DNA of 64,000 nucleotides from Lepidonotus clava. Taxonomy: Eukaryota; Annelida; Polychaeta; Phyllodocida; Polynoidae. Location: positions 15,912,908 to 15,976,907 of the forward strand of contig OW387134.1 in NCBI GenBank assembly GCA_936440205.1, given 5' to 3'. Positions within the stretch are counted from its first letter, which is position 1. Each line of letters begins with the position of its first letter. The notes beneath the pieces are model-generated. The model did not search any database. It had not been told where the DNA came from and saw nothing but the letters and a program-made list of their open reading frames with translations. Below, in pieces: positions 46,500 to 59,310 of the stretch. Made by a program: the position numbers and the translations under genes.

Positions 46500-46502
46500 C
46501 AG

Positions 46503-48266
46503 GTGTTTGCAATATAATTGGGTCAATAAGCCCATCCTACATTGGGTGTATCCAAGGGTTGGACAAAATAATCATATGTGACATCCTTGTCTCCAAGAGT
46601 TGGGGTTCTTGCAATGTGCGCATTGTATGTTTCTATATCCTCAAGTATATGATTTCTTAAATCTTATCAATTGACAGATTTTCAGGTGTGCCAGGCAATC
46701 AAAATGCTGTATTTCAGGGCAAAATAGGGTTGAACATTATAGGCTTAGCTGACAGGCTTTAACATTAGTTCCTATTGGAGAAAATGCCAATTGATATGAA
46801 AAGCTGCATTTTATCCATTTTAAAGACAATCTGTCAATCAAATTACTTTGGTCTATTTTATCTTATGCAACTGTCTTCAGGGAATAAGCATATAGGAAAT
46901 TCTAAAAATATTGCAAGGTTAACTTTAATGTTGGTGCAAGCTGGGATGGGCTTATTGAGGCTGTCAATATGCTGCATTTCTTGATAAGTTAGAAAATCAA
47001 AGGCCTGTCTGAAACCTTGGCCTAGAATAAGTAATATATGATAGTTTATTGACATGGCTTCCAAAGCAACAACAGACCGTTTTAATGTGAGACCAATACG
47101 ACTTTAAATAGATCCATGGTGGGATAAATAATAATGAAAAAAAACCAGCACAATGACATTAATGTTTGCTCCGAATACTGACAGTAAGCAAGACTGTCTG
47201 CATTTGAATCCAGTATATCTAAGCCTAGTTAAAAGTGTATACATACTATTCTGCCATCACATGTTACTTACCAGCTTACTGGACCTTTATGCAATGTTGA
47301 TATTTAGCTACGTTAATATCCATATATAATGGCCTTATTAAATCATGTTTAATTATATGAAATGAACATGTACACAAATACCCTTTAAAACTGTACAACC
47401 TATAGTTCCAGAATGTATGTGTGCGTGTGTTTGTGTATGCGTGTGTGTGTGAATGATTGTGTATCATGCACTTGTCCACTAGTCCAAAGGTCCTGCGTTC
47501 GATTTCCGGCCAGTTGTTAAATTCTGCCGAGGTACGCAGCAGGCATCTCATTCCTGGAATGACCTACAACTTTCCAAAGGCTATGGCTGTGTAGGAATCA
47601 TTCTGTCCCCTAGGCACAAAAACATCCCAGGTTCCTATTCGCAAGGCGTGCATACTGTTCTCTCATTTCATTAATACATGGTAGCATACTATCTCAGGAC
47701 AATGTGGAAGCACAGCTGATTAGTTGATCTGTAAATGGTTGATAAAATATCAAAATTAACATATATATGATTATCACAGGCATAATTTTTAGGGCTAGTA
47801 AAATATACATACGTGTACATCAGAACAAGAGTGTGGCCTTGCAACATCTCTACTGATAGTAACAATACATGCATATAAACCACATGTAGTGCCATCTCTC
47901 GGCAGAGGTGCCATATCTCTTCGCGGGCGACCCTTGTCCCTTGTCCCGGCCCTCCCGGAGGCCCTATACAACAGAGATTGCCGCCTCTCTACAGTGCGCA
48001 CTGTGGACTCTACCCAACACAATGACGGCCAATCGGGGTGGACTCCGACCAGTGATCGATGACCGCGGATAAAACCTGATCCTTGGCTGAGATCAGATCA
48101 AAAGGCCACGTAGGGATTGGCGACTGGACACCAGGAGCTTCCCATGCCAGGAGCACGCCACAGGTGGGGCATCGCCGGCCACTGATTTACGGGCCTCGCC
48201 GCCCCAGTAGAGGCATCACTGCACCCCGGGGTCATTGGAGATGCCCCTTAAGGGAACCACCTAAAG
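46503..48266. other. Intergenic, ending in a GC-rich region upstream of the membrane-protein gene
   Basis: The first bases (GTGTTTGCAATAT) continue the pre-insertion target of element B. From about 47900 the sequence turns GC-rich and CpG-rich, consistent with a promoter and 5' UTR of the gene starting at 48267. A tRNA-like element lies at about 47455-47640. Confidence 0.5.
47455..47640 (+). repeat. Possible tRNA-derived SINE
   Basis: CACTTGTCCACTAGTCC and a B-box-like CTGCGTTCGATTTCC suggest a tRNA-derived head, followed by an unrelated body. It is not the same family as the other two SINEs, and no target duplication was found. Confidence 0.45.
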
Positions 48267-50545
48267 ATGCAGGCTTTGCAATCACTCACCCGGTAAGTTT
48301 CCTCCTTATTCTTGTTTAATAGTCCACATTTTTACTGTGATTAAGGTAAGGCCGCGCCATGCGCCCTAGGCGATTTAAATGTAAAATGGCGCATTAGAGA
48401 AGCCAAAAAATGTGTATGTGGCGCACTGCTTTTTTTCGCATGTTTTTAATTCACATAGAAGTGTCATTTATGATTATGGCGCGTTGCAAATTTATCTGAC
48501 CCAATCACTAATAATTGTAAATGCATGCTTTCTCATGGATAGCGAGCAGTTCGATGGACAGAACGCGAAATACATTCCTGAATATAGTTATAGAAAGTTA
48601 TATATATAGTTTTAATGTGGCTACTTAAACAGAGAAAAGCAACGTTGTTCAAGGCTTAAATCGTTAAATTCAGATGTACAAGGTGCAATTGCACCTACTT
48701 TATGACATCCTTATCACAAGTCAAAGTCCAACGTAGATGGTCAATTATCTAGTTTGTGCTACTCCGTATCTATAGAACCACAGCATTTTGATAAGCTAAA
48801 AACGATTTCACGTACCATTGTCTTCTATTGTTTGGTAAAATTATAGAGTGCACTCATTATCAATAGTCCTTAATTTTTGTTCATGACAATAGCTGTTATC
48901 TAGTTATACTGAAGCCGCAATGCCCATCTACTATATAACAAGACCCTAGAATCCCTACCAGGCGTAAGACAATGCTTTGTGTTAACTTTTCAAAGAATAG
49001 CATAAGTATGTTATTGGGATGGGGAATTCCTGCTGCTTTGTATGAGTGCGCATGCACCAGAGGCTTGGTCACAAAGGATATGATCCTGTTAAGAACAGTT
49101 TAAATGTCAGTGTTTCAGCGCCCTGACCCAAAGTGCTAATGCGTTCTGTGGAAAACCACAGGTCCCGTGATGTCCGCGAATAGTAGCTATCTGTGTCACG
49201 TGTGAGTTACCAAATAAACAACACGCACTCTGTGCCCTTTAACAACAGCTGTTAGCTCGTAACAAAACTAAAGAGGATTCTAAAACAATTGCCATGTATT
49301 TAGCCATTATGATGAATATAATGATTATCGCCAGTATCTTCTCTTCGTGTCTTTATAAATAATATTGCTCAGCTGCAGGTTCCAAGGCAGCAATGGAACA
49401 CGCAAATGTAAAGTGTACAGGCAACTACTTGTGTAATATGGATTTAAATCAGATCAAGTACACCGACAAAATGTATACACTCATACTTTTTATGAGTCAT
49501 AGGATAATGACAAATGAATAAAAAAAAAGTCAAAACACACAGAAACTTATGACTTGAACTAGTCAGAGAAATTGTATACGCTCATTATCTGCTGTTCAGA
49601 TAATATGTAACTATATTGATAGCATCGTTGATAATCATTGCGACCAACGCACGTTTCTCAGTATTCACATTGACCTTTTAATGAATAATGTGAAATATGA
49701 AGGGACATCCTTAATTCACATATTTACCCACAATACTTGTGAACTCGCTTAATTATAGTCCCAAAGGCACATAGATTCTAAGTTCAATCTAATTTTGGGC
49801 AAACAATAACCATTTTTTTGCTTGTTTCAGTCACCAGCTGGTGATGGATTCGCTGTCCCGAGACCATGACTCTATCTCTGAACCCGGCGACTCTCCTTCA
49901 TCAGAGCAGTCCCGCCCCCCGTTCACCCCGACCTACCGCCGCCGGTCATCACCGCTGGGTCTGCGGCGCACCCAGAGTCTGCAGGACGGCCTCTTCCACC
50001 ACCACACCCCTTACAACAACCACCACCACCTCCAGCGCACCTCCTCCAGGTTCGACCTGTGCCGCACCGAGACGCGGCGGCTGACCAGCTGGTCCGAGTA
50101 CACCGTCCGACGGACGCTCGTCCGCTTCCGGACGCGGAAGACGGCGCTGAAGAACTCCCTGCGCCGACTGAGCGGTCAGCGGCGGGTGCCGTCGCAGACC
50201 ATCAAAGCCGCCCTGGACCATGAGTACGAGGTGTGCAAGTCGGCCACGGCCACGCACCGCCAGAAGCTGATGGCCGTGTTCTTCTGCTGGTTCTACCGCT
50301 GGATCATGGACCTGTACTACCACTTCACCGAGGACGGCACGGAGAGGTCCTTCTTTAAGTGGGCGCTGGCCACCCTCTTGGTCACCTCCGGCGCCATCCT
50401 GCTTATCGGAATGGCCAGTTTTACACTGCACCAACTGAACTTTCTCCTATTGCTGCTGCTCAACGCTGGCGTCCTCTACGTGACGATGCTGATGGGATTC
50501 CTTGTGTGCATTTTAGGCGCATTAGCAATTGTGAATTTTGACTGA
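48267..50545 (+). CDS. Small two-pass membrane protein, uncharacterised (246 aa)
   Basis: Two exons: 48267-48292 (MQALQSLTR) and 49831-50545, joined by GTAAGT and TTGTTTCAG in phase 2. The frame is open through the junction, which supports this start over the internal ATG at 49844. The N-terminal half is polar, Ser/Arg/His-rich (SEPGDSPSSEQSRPPFTP, HHHTPYNNHHH). A basic region with possible helices follows (WSEYTVRRTLVRFRTRKTAL). Two hydrophobic segments lie at about residues 175-197 (WALATLLVTSGAILLIGMAS) and 203-243 (LNFLLLLLLNAGVLYVTMLM, then GFLVCILGALAIV), ending NFD. The cytosolic side is probably the long N terminus. ATAATAAATA at about 51136 is a poly(A) candidate. I do not recognise the family. 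Confidence 0.78.
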
Positions 50546-53425
50546 CCAATGACTGATGTAGATTGGTAAACGATTGTGATAAGATGAGGGACTCCTGAAG
50601 GAGTGACCCTAAAACTAGTGCTTAAACCCAAACGTTCTGACCGCACAAATACTGTAACCTAGGGACTTGTACAGTGGTCATCTACGATGGCATTTACTGA
50701 TTGCATATCAGGTCATGTTATGCTCCAGGGTATTTATTAATGCACACAATGCATGTACAGCAACAATGATGTATTGGACACTTAGTGACAAGAGGGGTGG
50801 TAGAGCCCTGTTAAGTCAGACGGCTCACTTTGATCAGTGGGATACTCTGTGTTATAAACCGATTTAGGATCAAAGACGCCGACATGAACAGATGAACAAT
50901 GATTCGTTAGTTTTCCATTTACCTAAATATCAATACAAATAATTATACATATATGTAATAAGAGTGAATATGATAGTGAATATGATACAAATTTGCATGG
51001 ATGCGTGGATGCATAATTAAGTTATTTCTATCAATTATAAATACCTTACATGTATTGCCTGCAGAATGTGTCTTATCATCCACATTGTATGTGTATATTT
51101 ATTGTTGATGTCCCTTTTGGATGCAAGTTTGCATAAATAATAAATATGTTTATCAAAAAAAGAAGTCCGAATTCTAATTTTATTACCAGATCTATGATAT
51201 ATTCTTCAACATATGACATGTGGATAGGTAATATATATATTATATTGATTCCATTTCCATATTTATTGTACTTCAGTTTTCAGACTTATGACATACAAAG
51301 ATAAACTGAACGAAGTTGGGGTTCAAAACTTTTGTTTGGAACGTAATACATTATCTTACTCACTTTATTCTTTTAGACTACTATAAGCATTGTATTTTGT
51401 TCGGTGGCTGTCAATGAATCGTTCACTCCTTGTCTCCGCTACCCTGTGGCCCTTAGTAGTTGGTACAATACCTGTAGGTGGCTCAAACTACAAGCAATTG
51501 CCGCTTCAATCTTTTTTTTTTTTTTCTTTTTTTTTTCTTTTTTTTTTAAATTTAACCATACTCAATACATAGATTGATCTATGTACCCAGTGTGAGAGGG
51601 TCAATTGAATTCTATGTAGATATGTGTCACAATCAGTTATAGTCTCTATCCAGCATTGACTTTTTTGTTCTAAAAGTCCAGCTGTTTTACAAATGAACAC
51701 ACAACACACTAATCACAACCAAGTCATAGACCTCATCTCATCACTTCCGAAGGCTTCGTTGCTCTTAATACCCGTTAGGGATTGTATCAAAGATCAAAAG
51801 TGATGGTTCTGGAACTACCCTGCGAACTGCGAACTGTTCCCATACGCACAGTATAAAACTTCCCAGTGTGTTGGCATGTGCCCGCAATACCAAAAGCACA
51901 GAGTTTGTTCATGTAATGCCTCTTGATAATTATGACATTTTAACCACTATGTAAGAATATGTTTAGATCTAAAGTTATAATTATTTGGAATTCATGGACA
52001 GAATCGTGTAATCCACAGAGGCTCGACCTGCTTTGATTTTTTTTATTGTACTATACTCAATTACAAAGATCTTCCGTATAGATTTATATATGAATAATCA
52101 TTAATTCACAATTACCATAGAGTGAACAGTGTACAATAAACGTAAATTAATGATTTGTACTTGCCAATACACTTTGGGCTTGGCCCTGTCCGTAACCCTC
52201 CAATATCATTTATTGCCACATGCCATATTTCCCGCCAAAGTACATATATATCAACATGGTTATTTTAGTATATAGATATCACATCTCAGAGTCTTGTTTT
52301 ATTTGCTTTGTAGTTCTTTCACATGGAACAAAGAATGTAACTAAAAGTTGGTGGTCCAGAGATGATGGGGAAGAAACTATATAAATATATAAATCATGTC
52401 TCTCTCTTCTGATCGATCTTTAGGATTCATACCTAAAAGGCTAACTCGTCCTTATTCCACAGTTTGTAATTGGGAAGAAACTAACTACTATATATATCCA
52501 ATCATTCAACAAATAAAGAAGGGGATTAGGACGGGAGCCGACATAAATCATGATCATTAATATTCTGTACATATTATAAACTTGGGGGGGGGGGGGGGGG
52601 TAAGTGTCCAGGCGGTCTGTGTCCTAGGGGGTAAGTGTCCAGGGGGGTTTTGTCCTGTCACCAGTTTATTCCCTACACAAGCTTAATAGCCAGTTAAAAG
52701 CAAATCCTGTTTTCAAAAAGTAAAAATTCATAAATGTGTTTTTTAAATCAGAGTTTTTTAAACTTGCCTTTAAATAACATCTAAAATTAGATGACTGAAT
52801 AGAAATAAATCATAGACCTTTCGCATGGTCTATGAATTAAATAAATACAACTTAACATAGGTGAGGAATGAGAATCACAGTCTATCCTCCTGGTCCGTCT
52901 GTAAACAGCACTCAACCATGTTATAAACTTTAAATAAACAGACCCAATATTTTACCGAAGAAGTTGAACTGTTATAAAACAAAAGTTTTCGGAAGTAGTA
53001 AACTGGTATAAATACGTACATTACAATAGCTCAATAGTTATTGTTTTTATTACCAACTCAACGCTTTATCCCTATCTCATTCATATTCATATTTTAGAAA
53101 GACAGTATTGCCTATAATCTTAGTTTTGTTTTGCTGTGTTTAGGATCAGTGATGGCGGCAGGTTAATGTTTTGTGCATACTTGTATGACAAAAAAAGACA
53201 CGTTTACCTTACCAGACCAGAAACCCTGTAATATAGCTATAAAACCACTAATACCCTACAGAATGTATATCACTCACGTTTTGTCCTCTAACCTATAGAT
53301 AAATCCGTAGGTAACCCAGAGATAAGTAGTCTTTAGTGCTATCTGAAAAGGAATATTATCTTTTCTGAGATAGCAACGAACGTATCTCTTAATACGCATT
53401 TCGAACATAGCATTTCGATTGTGCC

Positions 53426-53430
<5 letters not shown>
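50546..53430. other. Intergenic; simple repeats only
   Basis: Contains a T-rich tract at 51511-51548, a poly-G run at about 52585-52600 next to GTAAGTGTCCAGG repeats, and short tandem GTGAATATGATA units near 50970. No gene is supported. Confidence 0.5.
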
Positions 53431-53493
<63 letters not shown>

Positions 53494-53535
53494 TGTGTAT
53501 GTGTGTGTGTGTATGTGTGCGTGCGTGTGTGCGTG

Positions 53536-53567
<32 letters not shown>
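53431..53567. repeat. TG/CA microsatellite
   Basis: About 137 bp of (TG)n with scattered TA and GC interruptions. The open frames seen in it (poly Cys-Val, poly His-Thr) come from the repeat and are not genes. Confidence 0.95.
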
Positions 53568-53569
<2 letters not shown>

Positions 53570-55960
53570 GAATACTGCAGTAAATAGGCCAACTGCACGC
53601 TTACAGGAAAGTAACTGAAACAGTATGGTCCTTGATAAATATCTATATGTATACATGATTTTTTTTAATGAAATTGTGCAGAATTATATTGTTTTGCATT
53701 TCCCGGAAACAAGTGTCCTGGGGTTAATCATGTGGGGATTAATGGCCCAAGGTATTATCTTGAGCTGGGGCATTTGTCCTCGAACTAAGGCACTAATCAA
53801 TGTTAAGATTAAAAGATAAACCATAGGAGCATATGGTATATAAAGACTTAGTACGCTGGATTGTCGCATGGCCATATCAAAACTTTTCACACCAAACCAT
53901 AGGGCCCAGGGCAAGATGTTGGGGCAGATTACAACGGTTTATAGCTGGAATTAGCATACCAAACTTTTAGTATCTCTGAAACTTCATATCAGATTTCAAA
54001 GTTCTGATACAATAGTAATTTGGTTGCCATGGAGACAATAATTTATGAGATTCCTTTAAAAAATTGTGACATCATGTTGGAAAATATAACTTGAAATATC
54101 CCAGCTTTAAACAGATAAACAATGTAATTTTTAGATTAAGAGTTATGATCACGAAAGCACAAGTTTTTCAAGAATTATGTTTTGTTATTGAATACTTCAG
54201 TTAATAGGCCAACTGAATGTTCATGTTTTTGTCATTCTCAGGAAAATTGGCATTACTACGTTCTAAAACATGTAACTTTGTTGATAATTGACACATTTGT
54301 CACATATTTGGTATGATTCAAAAGGTTATTCCATCTATTTAACATGTTGAATTCCCACCTGGAGCATCCTTTCCACATGGTGGTCATAGATGTTCACGTT
54401 TAACTTTATTTTAATTGCAAAAATAGAGGAAAAATGAAAGGAATTGTTTAAAAAAGGACCCGATTTTAAATAATTCTAACTAATATTCTAATTTTATGAA
54501 TAAGATAGGATCCTTACTTGTATATTTCAGAAATGCATTGATTGCACGAATAGCTTGAATTCTATTTTTTGACTTTTTCAACACTGAAAGATTGACCCCC
54601 CCCCCGATTTTGATTTTATGAAATCTAGAAAATCTTCTGGTGATAACCAGGGCCTTAATATCTGATTTGACAGATGGTGCCTCGGAGATATTGAAATTTC
54701 AGTAAATCGGCCCAAGCTTAGCCTTGTCTTATTCTCTGAACTTTATTAGCTGTCTCCATCCTCAGCACCCGTGTGTAATCTGACCAAAGAATTCATGTGT
54801 GACATTACCGTGTAATTGATTAGTCCAGGCGCGAGATTCGTGCCATTGGTACTTTTTATATAACACTTGTCACCATCTAATATTACAACACATCAGCAGG
54901 CTCCTACTATCAGGATCCTACATAATATACGTAATACCGTTTCTGATACGGCTATGTGCATTATTGAATAATAAAAAGTTAATCCTTCACGAGCTCCAAC
55001 GGTGCATACTGCAGCATCAGATTGCATGATTAGCGGATTTTCAGTGACATTAAGTTTTCTACAATTACATGTACTATAATTACTATGACCATGGTAAGGA
55101 ACATGGTAATAAACGTTTGTGTTAAATTACAGTAGGCATTCATTGAATTACAAATGCGTTTAACTGCCGCTTTTGACATGCAAGTCATAGACTGCCACAT
55201 TGACATTATCATCGTTAGTATATTAACATTAGTTCGATTCCTTCATCTCCTCTAAGGTATTGATATAATTGTAGATTTTTCTGCATGTATAGAGTTCTCC
55301 GACACCATCGAGAACTTTAAAGCCCTGACACAGGGTAAAGAAGGCATCCCCCCCCGCCCAACAGCGTCTCATCTCGTTGAGAGCTGGCCATGGAGGACTG
55401 TTTTTTTTACGTGATAAACAATGGATACGTGATGAAGGCAGATGCGCGCGTTGGCAGTTGTATTATGTTTCAATTTAACGCTGATAAGACAGCTGTCTAT
55501 CTATATCACACAGTTTAGTTTAATGTAAAAAGGGATATTTGCATTCGCAGTTCACAACTATTTAGAATGACCATCATATTGATACTTCTAATGTTTTGTG
55601 TGAGATAATACCTTATCAATTCTTAGAAGCGATACACAATTCCTCCTCTGTCAATTCACAGTATGTTGTCCTGATAAGGGATGTTCTTCGAGAAGACAAG
55701 GACAGGTCAACATTGTTCAACCAATGGCCTGGTTTCCACGACACATTGGGTGACGTTATTTTGATTGTATAACAAAACCATATGTATCATGATATATAGG
55801 TCATCATCTTGACATCCAGAAGCTGTCAAAATTAACTTGAGCAAACACGTGGCTATTGTTTGCAAAGGCCATCTTCTGAGGGTGGGTGGGTTAGGCTATG
55901 GGAAGGTGCCCCTTACTACTGGGAGAATGGAGTTCGAGAGCTGTTCTAGGACAATCACGC
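53568..55960. other. Intergenic; nothing recognised
   Basis: AT-rich sequence with a short poly-C at about 54595. No coding exon, RNA gene or clear inverted repeat was found. Confidence 0.45.
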
Positions 55961-56262
55961 CTGGGACAACTATCCCGGGGACAACTAACCCCGGGGACAA
56001 ATACCCCTTAGGACTATTACCCCCATAGGATAATTACCCCTGGGACACAACCCCTAAGGACAAAAAGCCCCTAGGGCAATTACCCCTCTTGGGTAACTAC
56101 CCCTTAGGACAATTACCCCTATGGGTAGGACAACTATCCCTATAGGACAACTACCCCTATAAGACAATTACCCCTATGAATAGGACAACTACCCCTCTAA
56201 ATAGGACAACTACCCCTGTAAGTAGGACAACTACCCCTGTAAGTAGGACAACTATCCCTGTT
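55961..56262. repeat. Minisatellite, unit near GGACAACTACCCCTA
   Basis: About twenty degenerate units of 14-17 bp (GGGACAACTACCCC, AGGACAATTACCCCT, TAGGACAACTACCCCTGTAAG). The right part is more regular than the left, suggesting growth from that side. Confidence 0.85.
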
Positions 56263-56742
56263 CTACCAAGGGGTAGAAAAGGATTATGTCGATGAAACTT
56301 TCTTTGAATTGCGCTGGCTTTCCATGATTGTACTTCAAATTGTATCCTTAGAGTGTCTTTAGCAGGTTGGAGATTCAACGTTAAAATGGTTCATCCCGTT
56401 GCTTTTTGGAAAGCTGATAATTTGGCCTACTGAGTGTTCCAGAATAATGAGATGTTCTGCATGAAGGGCAATCGCACCATTTTCCACATTATCCAACGTT
56501 GAAAGTCCTCCAATCTTTTTCAAATTTCATATGAATATCAAATAATATCTAGGCTACTCTGATACAAAATTGTGTAACAGAAACAATTTGAAAGAAAAAA
56601 TGCCGAAAAAACTATTTTGGAAGAAAAATTAAGTTCTTATGTGTATCTCTTTAAGCATTCATTGTATTAAGACACAATATGCATCCAACTCTTTTGAGTG
56701 TTGATAAATAAAAAAGGTCCTCATATTCCTTTCATATAACAT

Positions 56743-57337
56743 ACTTAAAGGAAACCTCGCACGTCATAATTTTTCACAAGCCTAATTTTTTATTATTTGG
56801 CTACTCGTGAGTATTCTAAAACTTTTTCAAACATGGGCAAAAAATGGGCAAAAATCAAAGTATTAGTGAATTATAGAGGAAATAAAATATATATTTGGAA
56901 TTCCCTTATTTCTGGGGGTACAGTCCTGTCCTTGCTACGTCATAATTAAGGGGAATCCCTTAAAAAATAGCTTTGGAATCTCAGGTAACTGAATGAATTT
57001 GGGTGAGTAAAGGATATAAGTATGTATAGCCTGCACATGGCTTAATATAAAGATTTAATACTACAGCAAAAATTCTTTTGTATACACTATTGAGAATTGG
57101 GGATTCCCTTTTAAAAGCTGAATATCCCAAGTACAGTCCTTGTGACGTCACAAATAAGGGGATTTCCCTTAAAACCCCATTAAAATAGACCGAATATCAA
57201 AGTCCCACAACAGTGGCCACAATTGGAATATGCTTAAAATATTTTTAGCATCATTAGTTCTTGATGCATATTACATGCACAAAGAATTTCATTGACAAAT
57301 ATCTAACCCTGGATTATGTGCAAGCTTTCCTTTAAGT
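56743..57337. mobile_element. Probable MITE (TIR ACTTAAAGGAAA)
   Basis: The left ACTTAAAGGAAACCTCGCAC pairs with the right end GTGCAAGCTTTCCTTTAAGT. Inside, two related blocks each read GTACAGTCCT, then ACGTCA and AAGGGGAATCCCTTAAAA, about 200 bp apart. No transposase; target duplication not resolved. Confidence 0.55.
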
Positions 57338-57599
57338 GAGGTTATGGAGAAAACACATAGGTACCCAAAGGCAGCTATTTTCAGGTGTTCCAATGGTTAT
57401 ACACCTCTCCTGACCAAATTCCCACAGTGACCCCCTATTTTTATTCCTGCATATAATAGCCTACATCTATCTGCATAATATAATATTATATTGATTTTAA
57501 GATTTTCTGGGCATGCAGTTTTTTGTATCCATAATTATTTCCGAAATTTTTGATTTTTTTAATAGTTTCATTTTCAAAATTTCAGTTATGAAAATACAT

Positions 57600-58219
57600 G
57601 TGGACAGCCGAGGGGAAAGGGTACTCCGAGGTTTCTATATTTGCTGTCCTAAACCTAATATTTAAGGAGATATGAGTAGATTTATGAAAAATAGTGAAAA
57701 TTTACTCTTAAACCAATTTTTTGTGTAGAATTCATTTCCCATATCTAAAACATTCCATCACGATGGAATCTTTCATATTTGGAATGTCAATGGAATGTTT
57801 TAATACGGGTTATTCACTGAATTCATTCTATTTGGTTGTCATGGAAACTAAAATTCATGAGATTTTGATAAAATTGTATTAACTATGAGAAAGTATCATT
57901 TTCTGGTCTCTACATTGAAAACAGAATACATTTATCATTTCTGGTTGAAAAATAATGACTAAAATAGTGTTTTTTTAATATTTATGCATAATTATGATAA
58001 TTTATGATAATTTATGCAAAATCTCAATAAATACAATGAAATCAAGATTTTCCTCATTTTCCGCTATCCTGACAGTGTCAGGTTTAAGGGCCCATAACTT
58101 CCTTAATATTGGTCAGATTTGGACATGCTTGATATCATTTGAAAACTGTTAACCTGCTCTACAACGTCCATTTAATATCAAATCCCGCACGGAGTACCCT
58201 TTCCCCTCGGCTGTCCACA
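57600..58219. mobile_element. MITE with 30-bp TIR and ACAT duplication
   Basis: The ends are GTGGACAGCCGAGGGGAAAG, continuing GGTACTCCG, and the exact inverse on the right. ACAT flanks it at 57596-57599 and 58220-58223. The 620-bp body is AT-rich without coding capacity. The near-perfect TIR and the duplication make the borders firm. Confidence 0.85.
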
Positions 58220-58280
58220 CATATTTCTCTATAAAATCTTACTGAATGTCTAAATAACTAGTCCTAATCTAAATACTATT

Positions 58281-59304
58281 GTGACGTTCTCTGGTAAGTC
58301 GGGGTTGCCGATTCTTACAACAGAGGAACGTGGGGGGGGTTGTTCGGGTCTCGGGGCGGACGGGGAATCCGGGCCAAGAACCGAGATGTGTTTCTAGAGT
58401 CGTGCCTCGCGCACGAGGGGGGGGCTGAGCGAATCGGTCGGGGATCGGCACTCGATGTCAAACGGAGGACTGCGGGGAAGGGAAATTATGGTAGGGGTAC
58501 GGGTCGGCCGGGGGTTCGTCTCGCTCTATCTCCCAGACCAGCATTCACCCCCACCGGGCGGTCCACCCCACGGTTCCGGTCCGCGGGGGCGACGGGCCGA
58601 CGGTCGCCTATTGTTTGGTAGCGTGGGGCCGAGCCTGCCGCGCCCTCGTCCCCGCGGACTTCGTTCCCTCGTCCTGCCTGTCATGCCTTCGTGCCATGCT
58701 ACACCTCGGTCTCCGGGACTGTTTCGGGCCTTTGTGCCTTACTTCGGTCCTTCGTTCCTCGTTCTTCGGGCCTTCGGGCCCCTACCCTAAGTTCTTACTA
58801 TTTATCTCGAACTTCGACTGTTTTATCCTAACTTCTGGTTAATTACTCGAATCAGCTCATCTTTAGCGGTTGTTTCAGGAAAGAAGACACGTCTGGACAC
58901 AAGGAGAACTATTAAAGAACTCTGTTTATTCGGGCCTCACCGCCCCTTTATATACTATAGAAGTCAGCCCTGATTGGCTGCTTTCGGTCACGTGATCTAT
59001 AACTGACGTCACTTCCGGTTTATATCTTTCGTTTCCGGTTTACATTTCACTTCCGGTTTATATCTTTCCGGGTTTCGTTCCTTTACATTTTCGTTCCTCA
59101 CATATTCGTTCCTTACATATTCGTGCCTCTTTTTTCGGGCTTTTTACACTTTCGTTCATTATTTACATATTCGTTCTTTTACATATATTTCATATATTTC
59201 GTTCTTTTACACTTACGTTCTTTACATATATACCTTTTTATAGTATTACCTTATTTTCTCTTATTTTGACCTCTACATATTTTGGATGAATAGCCGTTCA
59301 TCAC
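58281..59304 (-). mobile_element. Solo LTR of an LTR retrotransposon (fossil)
   Basis: A 1.02-kb GC-rich block stands out from its AT-rich surroundings. It starts GTGACGTTC and ends GTTCATCAC, and is flanked by ACTATT at 58275-58280 and 59305-59310. On the minus strand it has CCAATC, a TATATAAAGG box and then AATAAA within about 55 bp, the order expected of U3 and R. No internal coding region is attached, so it is probably a solo LTR. The family cannot be told from the LTR alone. The intact duplication suggests moderate to young age. Confidence 0.6.
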
Positions 59305-59310
59305 ACTATT

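Noticed and set aside
47900-48266. GC-rich region with an open frame starting at 48083
   Set aside because: It fits better as promoter and 5' UTR, because the downstream 26-nt exon joins the main exon in frame while this frame does not.
53339-53656. Open frames of His-Thr or Cys-Val repeats
   Set aside because: They are translations of the TG/CA microsatellite.
58340-58842. GC-rich open frames (PRP-rich) as a host gene
   Set aside because: They lie within the probable solo LTR and reflect its base composition; no splice signals or domains support a gene.
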